Positions 14,433-22,770 of a stretch of 31,753 nucleotides of DNA are shown here, piece by piece. The DNA is from CAZIQY01 sp964541605 (lineage in GTDB: Bacteria; Desulfobacterota; Syntrophia; Syntrophales; UBA2185), in the NCBI GenBank assembly GCA_964541605.1, contig CAZIQY010000030.1:1-31753 (forward strand), read 5' to 3'. Position 1 is the stretch's first letter, and each line of letters opens with the position of its first letter. The notes beneath the pieces were generated by a model, which saw only the letters and a program-made list of their open reading frames with translations, ran no database searches and was not told where the DNA came from. The position numbers were made by a program, and so were the translations under genes.

Positions 14433-15074
14433 ATGAAAAAAACTAAACCATGGATAACATGCATCATAAGTTTTTTTGCCGTTCTTTTTTGGGTCTTTCC
14501 TGCAGGGGCAGCCGCATCGCCAACGGAGCAAGTAAAGGAAAAAGCGGATAAGGTCTTGAAGATACTCAATGATCCGGCCCTTAAGGGAAACAAGGAAAAG
14601 AGAAGGCAAATGGTCACGAACATCGTGGAAACCATGATCGACTGGCAGGAAGTGGGAAGACGCGCCCTCGCCGTGCACTGGAAAAAAAGGACCCCGCAGG
14701 AAAAAGAGGAATTTATCAATCTGTTTCGGGATCTGTTGAAGAGGACATATAGTGAAAAGCTGGACATTTACGCCGGGGAACAGATAGCCTATGGGTCAGA
14801 AACCATAGAGGGAAACCGGGCGGTTGTGAAGACCAAGGTAATCAACAAAAAAAAGGGAGAGGAATACATCGTCGATTACCGTCTCATCAAGAAGGGCGAG
14901 AAATGGCTCGGGTATGACGTGGTCATCGAAGGAATCAGCGCGGTGAATAATTACCGGATTCAGTTCAACGAAGTCATCACGGGATCCTCTTACGAAGCAC
15001 TGGTGAAAAGAATGAAAAACCGGGAATTCAAAATCAAGGAATCTGCCAAAGCATCCAGGGAAGGTAAACGATAA
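14433..15074 (+). CDS. mlaC: MlaC (Ttg2D) family periplasmic phospholipid-binding protein
   Basis: A 213-residue periplasmic shuttle carrying phospholipids between MlaA and the MlaFED complex. It has a signal peptide (MKKTKPWITCIISFFAVLF, ending near AGAAASP) and the family core: MVTNIVETMIDWQEVGRRAL, EFINLFRDLLKRTY and GYDVVIEGISAVNNYRIQF. A GAGGTG ribosome site precedes the ATG. It closes the mla operon; the gap after it holds a fresh promoter, so the next gene is probably transcribed separately. The order E-F-D-A-C puts mlaA inside the operon, unlike E. coli. Confidence 0.88.
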   Translation: MKKTKPWITCIISFFAVLFWVFPAGAAASPTEQVKEKADKVLKILNDPALKGNKEKRRQMVTNIVETMIDWQEVGRRALAVHWKKRTPQEKEEFINLFRDLLKRTYSEKLDIYAGEQIAYGSETIEGNRAVVKTKVINKKKGEEYIVDYRLIKKGEKWLGYDVVIEGISAVNNYRIQFNEVITGSSYEALVKRMKNREFKIKESAKASREGKR

Positions 15075-15107
15075 AAAGAGGAGCGGCAGGTCAACTAAAA
15101 GAAGATG

Positions 15108-15135
15108 TTGACAAAAAAAACTATATGACTATATT
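15108..15135 (+). promoter_or_regulatory. Sigma70-type promoter
   Basis: TTGACA (15108-15113), 16 nt, TATATT (15130-15135), 45 nt before the ATG of the HExxH gene. The spacer begins with a run of seven A. Confidence 0.55.
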
Positions 15136-15180
15136 AACGCCACATTCCGGGGTTACTTTCAATAAGTTGAAGGTTCAAGC

Positions 15181-15705
15181 ATGTACTTTAATCCAACACA
15201 GATGACCATGGCAAACGGCGCGTTCCAGCACGCGGAGAAACTGGCGGGTCATTATTTCCGTCTGACGACGGACAGGATGAGGCTGCATCGCTATGATGTC
15301 AAGACATTGGCATATCTTGAAGACCACGAAGTCAGGGACGGCGCATTTGCACATCTTTGCAAGTACCACTACAAAAAAGAGGAGAATAAGAGCGATCTGG
15401 GAAGCTTTCATTTTTACAGAATCTGTCTTCAGGATAACAGGATTTTAGACGCCATTGATAGAGGACATTCCTTCATTAAACTTACCCCTCTCATGCTTTA
15501 CATTGCAGCACATGAGCTCGTGCACATCGTACGATTCGAAACCGGAGAAGTTGAATTCGATGCACCCCTGGAAGAAAAAGAGCGGGAAGAAGAAAAAGTC
15601 CATATGATCACAAAAGACATGCTTCAGTCTACCATATCTCCGGAGCTGAAAATTGTTTTAGATTGTTTCAGCAGCCGCTATAAAATAGGCGACCTTTTTA
15701 ATTGA
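15181..15705 (+). CDS. Conserved hypothetical protein with HExxH metal-binding motif
   Basis: A 174-residue cytoplasmic protein of no named family. The key feature is AAHELVHIVRFETG, with H111-E112-x-x-H115, the zinc signature of metallopeptidases, in a predicted helix (LMLYIAAHELVHIV). Upstream is a basic domain (YFRLTTDRMRLHRYDVKTL); after the motif comes an acidic stretch (LEEKEREEEKVH) that could give a third ligand. No signal peptide or membrane helix is seen. The ribosome site is moderate (GAAGG). The FmdB-type zinc ribbon follows 21 nt later and is probably co-transcribed. Protease activity is possible but not shown. Confidence 0.65.
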   Translation: MYFNPTQMTMANGAFQHAEKLAGHYFRLTTDRMRLHRYDVKTLAYLEDHEVRDGAFAHLCKYHYKKEENKSDLGSFHFYRICLQDNRILDAIDRGHSFIKLTPLMLYIAAHELVHIVRFETGEVEFDAPLEEKEREEEKVHMITKDMLQSTISPELKIVLDCFSSRYKIGDLFN

Positions 15706-15726
15706 AAAAATAATTGGGGGCTTTCT

Positions 15727-16011
15727 ATGCCGATTTATGAGTATAAATGTAAAAAATGCGGAAAAGAATATGAACTGTTTCAGAAAATTACGGACCCCGC
15801 AGCCAAAACCTGCAAATTCTGCAAAGGTCCGGCCCATAAGCTGATCTCCCTTTCATCTTTTCATCTGAGGGGAAGCGGTTGGTACGTCACCGACTACGGC
15901 GGAAAGAAAGCGCCGGCGGGAGAAAAGAAGAAAGAAGTTTCAGAGACACCGGCTTCAACTGAATCCGGCAGCGCGAGCGAATCATCCTCGAACACAAGCA
16001 AGGAAGATTAA
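15727..16011 (+). CDS. FmdB-type zinc ribbon protein
   Basis: A 94-residue protein whose first 60 residues are a standard FmdB/CxxC_CxxC_SSSS zinc ribbon: MPIYEYKCKKCGKEYELFQ with Cys at 8 and 11, then C29 and C32 in CKFC, followed by FHLRGSGWYVTDYG. The tail is low-complexity Lys/Glu then Ser/Thr-rich. The family binds one zinc and is often annotated as a putative regulator, but its role is poorly known. It follows the HExxH gene closely and shares its direction. Confidence 0.8.
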   Translation: MPIYEYKCKKCGKEYELFQKITDPAAKTCKFCKGPAHKLISLSSFHLRGSGWYVTDYGGKKAPAGEKKKEVSETPASTESGSASESSSNTSKED

Positions 16012-16133
16012 AAATAATGCGCACTTGCGGCGCTTCCGAAATAAATCTCATTGTATGACATCCATTATGTATGATACAAGACATCAACTTGTCACAAGCA
16101 TCTAATATCATTGCTCCAACAAAGGGGTATCAT

Positions 16134-16505
16134 ATGATGTCGTCATTCAATACACACAAAGGGCAGAAGGGCTTTACGCTGATCGAGTTGATGATTGTAA
16201 TCGCCATCATCGGCATCCTTGCGGCCATCGCCATCCCGCAGTTCACAGCTTACAGAACAAGGGGCTACAACACCGCGGCAAGATCAACGGTGAAAGATGC
16301 CTACACGCTGGCACATGCTTTTTTCACCGAATCGCCCGCAGGGGTTGCTGACATGGCTGTTCTTTCGAGTTATGGGTTCAAACAGGGGGCCAACATGACG
16401 GTTTCCGTCAATACGGGGACCGTATCGGGGCTTTCCATCTCCACATCGCACACGGGAGGGGGCTCAACCTTTACGGTCAACGATACGGGAGCCATCACGC
16501 CGTAA
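16134..16505 (+). CDS. Type IV prepilin (PilA-like)
   Basis: A 123-residue type IVa prepilin. The leader MMSSFNTHKGQKG is cut before FTLIELMIVIAIIGILAAIA, with the required Glu at +5 and the long hydrophobic helix. The C-terminal part is small and rich in Thr, Ser and Gly (TGTVSGLSISTSHTGGG). The start is ATG 16134 (16137 is an alternative), because AAAGGGG lies 6 nt upstream; the longer frame from 16071 has no such site. No pilus assembly genes are nearby, so it would use machinery encoded elsewhere. No convincing sigma54 site is visible upstream. Confidence 0.85.
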   Translation: MMSSFNTHKGQKGFTLIELMIVIAIIGILAAIAIPQFTAYRTRGYNTAARSTVKDAYTLAHAFFTESPAGVADMAVLSSYGFKQGANMTVSVNTGTVSGLSISTSHTGGGSTFTVNDTGAITP

Positions 16506-16562
16506 GGATGGTCTGTAACTGCTGCGCCTCAGTCGCCGGTATGGTATCAATACCCGGGGATG

Positions 16563-17378
16563 TTATTTCTTTCGTATTAATTCAATTTCAAACAGTTTCG
16601 GCCACAGCTTTCCCGTCACAAACAGGCGGTGGTTTGCAGCATCATAGGCAATACCATTGAGCACATCAATATCTCCCGCAATATCCTGAGGTCTCAAAAG
16701 ACCTGGCAATTCAATCCACCCTGTAACGCGTCCTGTTTTCAGATCAATTCTCGCGATGCGATCCTCCTGCCAGATGTTGGCAAAGATCTCCCCCTGAACA
16801 AACTCCAGTTCATTGAGTCCCGAAATCTCCCCCCGATGATCATGGACAACAACAGTTCTAACTTCTCCGAAGGTTTCCGGATCCAGGAAACGCAGCTTCG
16901 ACGTACCGTCGCTCATGATGAGCCATTTCCCGTCATGGGTGATCCCCCACCCTTCGGTGGGATAACTGAATTCCTTAATCAATCTGAAACTGTTTTTGTC
17001 ATACACAAATCCAACGCGCGATCTGTAGGTCAGTTGGATAATTCTGTTGCCGAAGACGGTAATCCCTTCGCCGAAATACCTGGGGTTGAGAGAGCGTATT
17101 TTCAGGACCCTGCCCGTTTTCAGATCCACCTTGCGCAATGATGAAGATCCCTGCAGGCCAGTTCCCTCATACAGGCGCCCGTTGTCAAACGCCAGCCCCT
17201 GCGTGAATGCTTTTTTGTCATGGGGATAAGTTTTCACAACTCTGTATGTATGGATCGGAACACTGAAGCCGACTCGGGAATCCTGTGATGTAGCCGGACT
17301 TCTCGGCCAGAGAGAAACGAGGATAACTCCCGATAAAAGAAGAAATACAAGCCCCGACAATGAAAGAAGGCGTTTCAT
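16563..17378 (-). CDS. Glutaminyl-peptide cyclotransferase (plant/bacterial type)
   Basis: Predicted to convert N-terminal glutamine of peptides to pyroglutamate with release of ammonia, in the periplasm. The sequence after the N-terminal membrane helix (MKRLLSLSGLVFLLLSGVIL) is a beta-propeller with family motifs YPHDKKAFTQGLAF, LYEGTGLQGSSSLR, EGWGITHDGKWLIMSDGTS and LNGIAYD. About 271 residues from the ATG at 17378. An ATG at 17417 overlapping the DHH gene is an alternative; neither has a strong ribosome site. It is the last gene of the minus-strand selD-DHH run, probably by coupling; no functional link to selenium is evident. Confidence 0.82.
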   Translation of the reverse strand: MKRLLSLSGLVFLLLSGVILVSLWPRSPATSQDSRVGFSVPIHTYRVVKTYPHDKKAFTQGLAFDNGRLYEGTGLQGSSSLRKVDLKTGRVLKIRSLNPRYFGEGITVFGNRIIQLTYRSRVGFVYDKNSFRLIKEFSYPTEGWGITHDGKWLIMSDGTSKLRFLDPETFGEVRTVVVHDHRGEISGLNELEFVQGEIFANIWQEDRIARIDLKTGRVTGWIELPGLLRPQDIAGDIDVLNGIAYDAANHRLFVTGKLWPKLFEIELIRKK

Positions 17379-17406
17379 GGTGTGATCGGAGGCAGGTCTA
17401 TCTGTG

Positions 17407-18453
17407 TTATTTGGCATGGCCTGTGAGGCTGCGTTTTCTATGGAGCCGCTGGACAAGAAAATGGTCTATGGCTTCCTGGGAAAGGTCCTGATGAAGCACC
17501 TCTTTGATGGTATCGATGGGGATCTCCACCCGGGCCGCACTCCGATGGCCGCCGGCGCTCCCGTAGTTTCCGAACGCCTTTTTGGCAATCGCCCCGCAGT
17601 CCTGGCGGTAACCGTCACCCCTGAAGATAACGACAAGCCTGTCCTTCACGATTCCCGCAACAATAACATAATAAATGTCGACCAGGCGGAGGTAAAAATC
17701 AGCCACCTGGACACACGCATCCACACTTTCTACCCTACCGAGGAAACTGATGACCCTGTCCCGATAACGACGCCTGTGGTGGTATGAATGATCGAAGTAT
17801 TTCAGGAAACGCTGGGGAATTTGATTCATTTCGATGCGGCGTATCAGTTGGCGGTTGGCACGGGCAAAATTGAGGTAATAGGCGCTGATATCTTCCAGAG
17901 TAACGTCCCTCTCGAAATTGTTCGTATCAGCCTTGATCCCGTAAAGCAGGGCTGTATACAATCTTTTGGGGATTTTCATCTTTGCAGCGAGAAGGTACTC
18001 CGTCATAATGGTGGATAATGCGCCATATTTTTCTCTCACATCGGCCAGCTCGGCATGCCACACCGTTGTGCAGGGATGATGATCCAGAACGATTTGCGTG
18101 TGAATATTTTGAAGGACGTCACCGAAAAAAGTCGGTTGGGCGTCGACGACGGCAACCAATCGGTATGCCTTCAGGTCAACCTGATGTAACAACCGAATGT
18201 CAACCTTCATTGCCCGGACGAATTCAACATTCTGCTGCCTGACGATCGGCTCCGTGGCCACAAACGTGCATTCCGAAAGTCCGGCTATTCGTTTCAAGAG
18301 CTCATAAAGGGCCATGGACGAGGCAACGGCATCGGGGTCCGGGCTGCCATACATGAGAATGGCAAGGGTATCGTGCTGCCTGACCATGGATTTCAGCTTG
18401 ATGACATTGAGCAAAGTCTCCTCTTTGACAAGGAAAGACTCAATGCGCTTCAT
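17407..18453 (-). CDS. DHH/DHHA1 family phosphoesterase
   Basis: A 348-residue manganese-type phosphoesterase of the group containing oligoribonuclease/pAp-phosphatase NrnA and cyclic-di-AMP phosphodiesterases. The metal-binding motifs are SPDPDAVASS (D39, D41), VVDAQP near 105, DHHP near 124 and a DHHA1 domain ending in GSAGGHRSAARVEIP. The typical DHGDAIGS-type first motif is DPDA here, as in many deltaproteobacterial members. The ATG at 18453 has AAGGGA 6 nt upstream. It starts 40 nt after selD and likely shares its transcript. Its substrate cannot be read from sequence. Confidence 0.82.
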   Translation of the reverse strand: MKRIESFLVKEETLLNVIKLKSMVRQHDTLAILMYGSPDPDAVASSMALYELLKRIAGLSECTFVATEPIVRQQNVEFVRAMKVDIRLLHQVDLKAYRLVAVVDAQPTFFGDVLQNIHTQIVLDHHPCTTVWHAELADVREKYGALSTIMTEYLLAAKMKIPKRLYTALLYGIKADTNNFERDVTLEDISAYYLNFARANRQLIRRIEMNQIPQRFLKYFDHSYHHRRRYRDRVISFLGRVESVDACVQVADFYLRLVDIYYVIVAGIVKDRLVVIFRGDGYRQDCGAIAKKAFGNYGSAGGHRSAARVEIPIDTIKEVLHQDLSQEAIDHFLVQRLHRKRSLTGHAK

Positions 18454-18493
18454 AAAGTTCCCTTCCCTTCCGGGTTTCGGATCAAACCATCAT

Positions 18494-19546
18494 TCATACG
18501 AGCCGGATTCTCCCTTTTGAGTCTGCAACAATTTCTCCGATGACGGCCGCCTCGACGATGCCTCGAGCATGCATCTTTTTGATCAAATGTTCCGCCCGGT
18601 TTTCGGATACCGCAATCAACAGCCCACCGGCGGTCTGCGGATCAAAGAAAATATCCACCATCCAGTCGGGGCAGCCAGGTCCGATATCAATCATGTGATT
18701 CCGGAATGTCCTATTCCGGTGAAGACCTCCCGGCACAACCCCCATCTCGACGAAGTCCCGTATTTCAGAAAAAAACGGGACAGATGACGATCGAATCACC
18801 ATGCCCACATCAGCCCCATCGATCATCTCCGCGGCATGGCCAAGAAGGCCGAAACCGGTGACATCGGTACAGGCATGGACATCCGGCGTCTCACTCATGA
18901 GTTCTGCCGCTGTCTTGTTCAGGATGGTCATGGCCTTTATAGATTTTGCCACCAGAGCTTCATCGGCCATGCCGCCCTTGAGCGCCGTGCTGATAATTCC
19001 GGTACCCACAGGCTTGGTAAGTATCAGGCTGTCCCCAATCCTTCCTCCTCTGTTGAGGAGGACTTTGTCGGGATGAATGACCCCCGTCACGGAAAGCCCG
19101 TACTTCAGCTCATCATCTTCCACGCTGTGGCCCCCTATAAGGAGAACGCCCGCCTCCCGCATCTTATCCAGACCGCCCTGCAGGATTTCTCTGAGAATGG
19201 CGATGTCCATTTTGTTTACGGGAAAGCAGACGATATTCATCGCCGTGAGCGGTCTTCCCCCCATGGCATACACGTCGCTCAGGGCATTGGTCACGGCAAT
19301 CTGGCCGAAGGTATAAGGATCATCGACGATAGGGGTAAAGAAATCCACCGACTGGATAATGGCCAGATCATCCCGTAGTTTATAAACCCCGGCGTCTTCC
19401 CCGTGCTCCATCCCCACAATCAGGTTAGCGTCGGAAATCAAAGGCAAATCTCGCAAGGCTTCGTGCAGGTCACCCGGACCGATTTTACAGGCTCAGCCGG
19501 CCCCGTGAACAGTTTCGGTAAGGCGAATCTTTTCGTTATATTTCAT
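18494..19546 (-). CDS. selD: Selenide, water dikinase (selenophosphate synthetase), selenocysteine-containing
   Basis: Makes selenophosphate, the selenium donor for selenocysteine, from selenide and ATP. A plain ORF search starts at 19456, but the frame continues upstream through a TGA to an ATG at 19546. It reads MKYNEKIRLTETVHGAG-U-ACKIGPGDL, with U at codon 18 (TGA at 19493-19495). In SelD this site is Cys or Sec and is catalytic, and the flanking GAG.ACKIGPGDL is the family motif, so the TGA is almost certainly Sec. Further motifs are GGHSVEDDELKYGLSVTG, DVTGFGLLGHAAEM and DPQTAGGLLIA. The full protein is 350 residues, the family length. selB is in the same window. The gene is divergent from a LysR regulator. 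Confidence 0.93.
19464..19495 (-). promoter_or_regulatory. UGA selenocysteine codon with putative bacterial SECIS hairpin
   Basis: Starting 12 nt after the TGA (19493-19495), GGTC (19480-19477) and GACC (19471-19468) pair around a CGGGT loop that contains G residues, as bacterial SECIS apical loops do. The stem is short and was found by eye; the Sec codon itself is much firmer than the hairpin. Confidence 0.55.
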
Positions 19547-19678
19547 TCCATCAATACCTTTTGAAAAAGATGCAGAATATAATGAGAAATACACAATAAT
19601 TGCCTGTTCAGTCAAGTTATTAATCTAAAAACCACTTACCCTTTGCCTGAGAGGCGCAGTTGTGATAATAATAATTGC

Positions 19679-20620
19679 ATGAGTACTGATACGTTTAAAG
19701 ACATCACCATTCAGCAGATGGAAATTCTTGTCGCTCTGGTTGAGACGGGCAGCTTCACGAGAGCCGCCGGCAAATGCTTCCTCTCGCAGCCGTCATTGAC
19801 CAAACAGATTCAGAATCTTGAAGAAGCAGCGGGAACACGGCTGGTCAACCGCGGCAGCGCGGGCATTTCCCTTACTCCGGAGGGTCAGATTTTACATGAT
19901 TACGCAAGACGGATTCTCCGATTGCGTGAGGATGCGAAAGAGCGGATAACGAGGCTCAAAGAACAGGAATCGGGGCATATTTATATCTGCGCCAGCACCA
20001 TACCGGCTACCTATATCCTTCCCCGTCTGCTTGGCCTCTTAAAGCAGACCTACCCCGATATGCAGATTCACATCCAGACACACGACTCTGAGGAAACGAT
20101 TCAGATTGTGCTGAACTCTCAGGCGGAACTGGGATTTATCGGGAAAGAACCGTCGAACAGAAAGCTCATTGCAGAACGTCTCTGGAAGGATCGTCTGGTA
20201 CTGGCAGTTCCCGTCGCTCATCCACTGGCCGGGCGCAGTGTCGTAACGGTAGAAGAACTTGCCGGAATCCCGTTTGTTCTCCGGGAGAAGGGATCGGCCA
20301 CGCGCGACATCGTCGAAGGGTGCCTGCAGAAGCGATTTGGGAGCAGCCTCTCCCAATTCAATGTGGTGTGTGAAATTGGAAGTTCGGAAGCCGTGAAGGA
20401 AGCCATTCTCTCAGGTTTGGGCGTTTCGATCCTGTCCGTCTTCGCCATTGAGCGGGAGTTGTCCCAAGGTTTGCTGGCAACGGTGAACATTAGTGATTGC
20501 GCCTTGGAGAGATATTTTTATCTCATCTGCAAGAAAAATTTTCCTCTGATGAAGTACCACAAACATTTTATAGACATCGTAAAACAGTTTCAACCGTTCA
20601 TCAAAAAAACTCCCGCATGA
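19679..20620 (+). CDS. LysR family transcriptional regulator, probably selenium-associated
   Basis: A 313-residue LysR regulator: an N-terminal winged HTH (about 8-66, with QQMEILVALVETGSFTRAA and FLSQPSLTKQIQNLE) and a type 2 periplasmic-binding-protein-like effector domain (about 95-300). It is divergent from selD and followed by the Se/As gene cluster, so I suggest it belongs to the selenium-metabolism-associated LysR group; the effector is unknown. Start: ATG 19679; the in-frame TTG at 19643 adds residues unlike LysR proteins. The ribosome site is weak. Its target is probably the 132-nt selD-lysR gap, where no clear T-N11-A box could be singled out. Confidence 0.82.
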   Translation: MSTDTFKDITIQQMEILVALVETGSFTRAAGKCFLSQPSLTKQIQNLEEAAGTRLVNRGSAGISLTPEGQILHDYARRILRLREDAKERITRLKEQESGHIYICASTIPATYILPRLLGLLKQTYPDMQIHIQTHDSEETIQIVLNSQAELGFIGKEPSNRKLIAERLWKDRLVLAVPVAHPLAGRSVVTVEELAGIPFVLREKGSATRDIVEGCLQKRFGSSLSQFNVVCEIGSSEAVKEAILSGLGVSILSVFAIERELSQGLLATVNISDCALERYFYLICKKNFPLMKYHKHFIDIVKQFQPFIKKTPA

Positions 20621-20632
20621 AAAACGAACCCG

Positions 20633-21994
20633 ATGGAGACGATGAATAAAGATCAATGTCTCATCATGTTTGCGAAATACCCGGAAAAGGGGAAGGTCAA
20701 GTCGAGACTCTGCCAACAATGGGATGAAAGCCTCGTTGTCCTTCTTTACCGTTTATTTATCGAGGATCTCCTTGACAGATTGTCCGGCGGCGATTACCAA
20801 TTCCGCATCACCTATCATCCCGTCGAAAAAAGAACATCCTTCATCGAACAGTTCGGCGATGGTTTCTCATACATGCCCCAGATCGGGGAAGACCTGGGTG
20901 AAAGAATGAAAAACACCTTCATCCGGTGCTTTTCAGAAGGTTTCCAATCCGTTGTCATCATAGGGAGCGACAGTCCCGATCTGCCCCGGCGGATCATCGG
21001 AGAGGCCTTCCAGGCGCTGGAAAGACATGGCGCCGTTATCGGACCATCATTTGACGGAGGATATTATCTGATTGGTTTCTCCAACAAATCATTCTCTTCC
21101 GGCGCCTTCGACGGGATGAAATGGGGAACAGACACCGTTTTCAAAAAAACGATGCAGCATCTGCAGGAAGCCGGAATCCCGGTCCATGTGCTTCCACCCT
21201 GGAGGGACATTGACAGACCTGAAGACATCGCCGCTCTAATCAAAGACAACGAAAAAACGGATTTTCCCGGATCAAAGACCATGACATGGCTTTTAATGCG
21301 TCCCCGGTTCTCCATCATCGTTCCTGTCCTGAATGAAGAATCTGCCATCAATCCCGCCATTGAACACATAGGCTCTTTACAGGGTGAGTCTGAATCTGCC
21401 GAGATCATCGTCGTGGATGGAGATCCCGAGGGAAAGACGATCGGGGCCATCAGGGACACGAATGTAATCACTGCCATCGGCAAAAAAGGGCGGGGAAATC
21501 AAATGAACAGAGGCGCCGCTCTGGCAAAGGGCGATATCCTCGTATTTCTCCATGCCGACACACGACTTCCATTGAACGCCCTGACACTCATCGATTCGGC
21601 GTTCTCTGATCCTGCTTTTGTTGCCGGCGCCTTCGACCTTGCCATCGCTTCCGGGCGGCCCGTCTTCCGCCTGATCGAAAAAACAGCCTCCTTCCGTTCC
21701 CGGTTGACCCGTATTCCTTACGGAGACCAGGCGCTTTTCTTCCGCAGGGATTCCTTCAACGCCATCGGCGGCTTTGCGGACATTTCCATCATGGAAGACG
21801 TCGAAATCATGCGCCGCATCAAGAAACGGGGAGATCGGATTGTCTTCATCGATCAGCCCGTCACGACGTCGGCGCGCCGCTGGGAAACGGAGGGCGTCAT
21901 GTACTGCACCCTCCGCAACTGGCTTCTCATCTCCCTTTATCTTTCAGGCGTCTCGCCGGAGCGTCTGGCAAGATGGTACCGACTTATAATATAA
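20633..21994 (+). CDS. Fused TIGR04282/TIGR04283 arsenosugar-type glycosyltransferase
   Basis: A 453-residue two-domain protein. Residues about 5-205 are a TIGR04282/DUF2064 nucleotidyl- or glycosyltransferase-like domain (LIMFAKYPEKGKVKSRL, IIGSDSPDLP, GPSFDGGYYLIG, WGTDTVF). Residues about 222-450 are a TIGR04283 family 2 glycosyltransferase (FSIIVPVLNEESAI, EIIVVDGDPEG, FLHADTRLP, PYGDQALFFRR, IMEDVEIMRRIKKRG). The two are usually separate neighbouring genes and both families are named for arsenosugar biosynthesis because they occur with arsS; an arsS-type gene is 1.6 kb downstream. ATG 20633 is used; ATG 20642 is an alternative. It starts 12 nt after lysR. The sugar donor and acceptor are not predictable. 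Confidence 0.85.
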   Translation: METMNKDQCLIMFAKYPEKGKVKSRLCQQWDESLVVLLYRLFIEDLLDRLSGGDYQFRITYHPVEKRTSFIEQFGDGFSYMPQIGEDLGERMKNTFIRCFSEGFQSVVIIGSDSPDLPRRIIGEAFQALERHGAVIGPSFDGGYYLIGFSNKSFSSGAFDGMKWGTDTVFKKTMQHLQEAGIPVHVLPPWRDIDRPEDIAALIKDNEKTDFPGSKTMTWLLMRPRFSIIVPVLNEESAINPAIEHIGSLQGESESAEIIVVDGDPEGKTIGAIRDTNVITAIGKKGRGNQMNRGAALAKGDILVFLHADTRLPLNALTLIDSAFSDPAFVAGAFDLAIASGRPVFRLIEKTASFRSRLTRIPYGDQALFFRRDSFNAIGGFADISIMEDVEIMRRIKKRGDRIVFIDQPVTTSARRWETEGVMYCTLRNWLLISLYLSGVSPERLARWYRLII

Positions 21995-22030
21995 ACGAAT
22001 AGTTGCTGCTCTATTATAGAAAATACGAAT

Positions 22031-22057
22031 TTGACATATTCGCCATATTAATATAAT
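22031..22057 (+). promoter_or_regulatory. Sigma70-type promoter upstream of the MauE/DoxX gene
   Basis: TTGACA (22031-22036) and TATAAT (22052-22057) with a short 15-nt spacer, 50 nt before the ATG. Both boxes are perfect, but the spacing is below optimum. Confidence 0.5.
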
Positions 22058-22107
22058 TGTCATCTCGCCAGCTTTAATTAAAATCACTGAAAGGCCTCAG
22101 AACATCA

Positions 22108-22620
22108 ATGATTGCAAAGGTAAAAACCATTGCAACGGAGCTGCTGATATCGCCCTGGCCATACCGGATTTTTCGCTTTGGTCTTGCCGCCCTGTTTATC
22201 TATGGCGGCGTGACGAAACTCTTCGACCCGAAGAGCTTTGCGCACGTCATTTCATCTTACGACATCGTCCCGGAGACGCTGCTTCCTTTTGTGGCCATCG
22301 GTTTGCCTCTTCTGGAAACTCTGGCCGGTATCGCCCTGTTGTTTGATATCCCAGGAAGTCTTGCCGTCATCTCCGGATTGCTGGGGTTATTTGTATTCGT
22401 GCTGGGGTATGGAATTTTCAATGATTTGAATGTGGATTGCGGCTGCTTTGGAGCCGAAGAACTTGCGCAGCAGGACAGCCTCCGTCAGGCATTCTACCGG
22501 GATCTGTTTCTGGTCGGTGTCATCGTGCCATACCTGTATCTGTCCCGATGGGTGCGCACCCGTACTGTCCTGGCAGTACAGGAACAGACGGACAAAGGAA
22601 CAGTAGACAAGAATCCTTAA
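22108..22620 (+). CDS. MauE/DoxX family redox-associated membrane protein
   Basis: A 170-residue inner-membrane protein with four predicted helices (about 22-37, 58-78, 85-108 and 133-152). The MauE/DoxX signature is present: FRFGLAALFIYGGVTKLFDP near the start and NVDCGCFGAEE between helices 3 and 4, whose two Cys may take part in thiol redox chemistry. Such proteins often accompany rhodaneses and thiol-disulfide enzymes; an exported rhodanese follows here. The ATG at 22108 has only a distant GAAAGG ribosome site. The precise role is unknown. Confidence 0.78.
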   Translation: MIAKVKTIATELLISPWPYRIFRFGLAALFIYGGVTKLFDPKSFAHVISSYDIVPETLLPFVAIGLPLLETLAGIALLFDIPGSLAVISGLLGLFVFVLGYGIFNDLNVDCGCFGAEELAQQDSLRQAFYRDLFLVGVIVPYLYLSRWVRTRTVLAVQEQTDKGTVDKNP

Positions 22621-22636
22621 ACTTTTTTAAGCTGAT

Positions 22637-22729
22637 GATGACGTTCTCGTAAAAAGCCCCCCAACCTGTCATTCCCGCTTGCGCGGGAATGACAAAAACG
22701 GGCCAAAATTTACTTATTGCGAGTTCATC
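22637..22729 (+). repeat. MITE-like element, copy 1, with REP-type palindrome
   Basis: Bounded by GATGACGTTCTCGTAAAAAG on the left and the inverted TTTACTTATTGCGAGTTCATC-like end on the right. The core (22667-22694) is a perfect 12-bp stem, TGTCATTCCCGC / GCGGGAATGACA, with a TTGC loop, as in dispersed repeats of many proteobacteria. Its ends resemble those of the repeat at 23395. It may act as a terminator for the MauE/DoxX gene. Confidence 0.6.
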
Positions 22730-22770
22730 AACCTATAAATAAAGATAAATAAATGAGGAGGTATCAAAAA

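Noticed and set aside
16012..16133. Possible sigma54 promoter before the pilin gene
   Set aside because: The GCGCACTTGC stretch lacks the correct spacing between the GG and GC elements.
19547..19678. Promoters and LysR boxes in the selD-lysR gap
   Set aside because: TTGACT on the minus strand (19615-19610) and TATAAT on the plus strand (19578-19583) are present, but neither has a matching partner box at proper spacing, so they were not listed as features.
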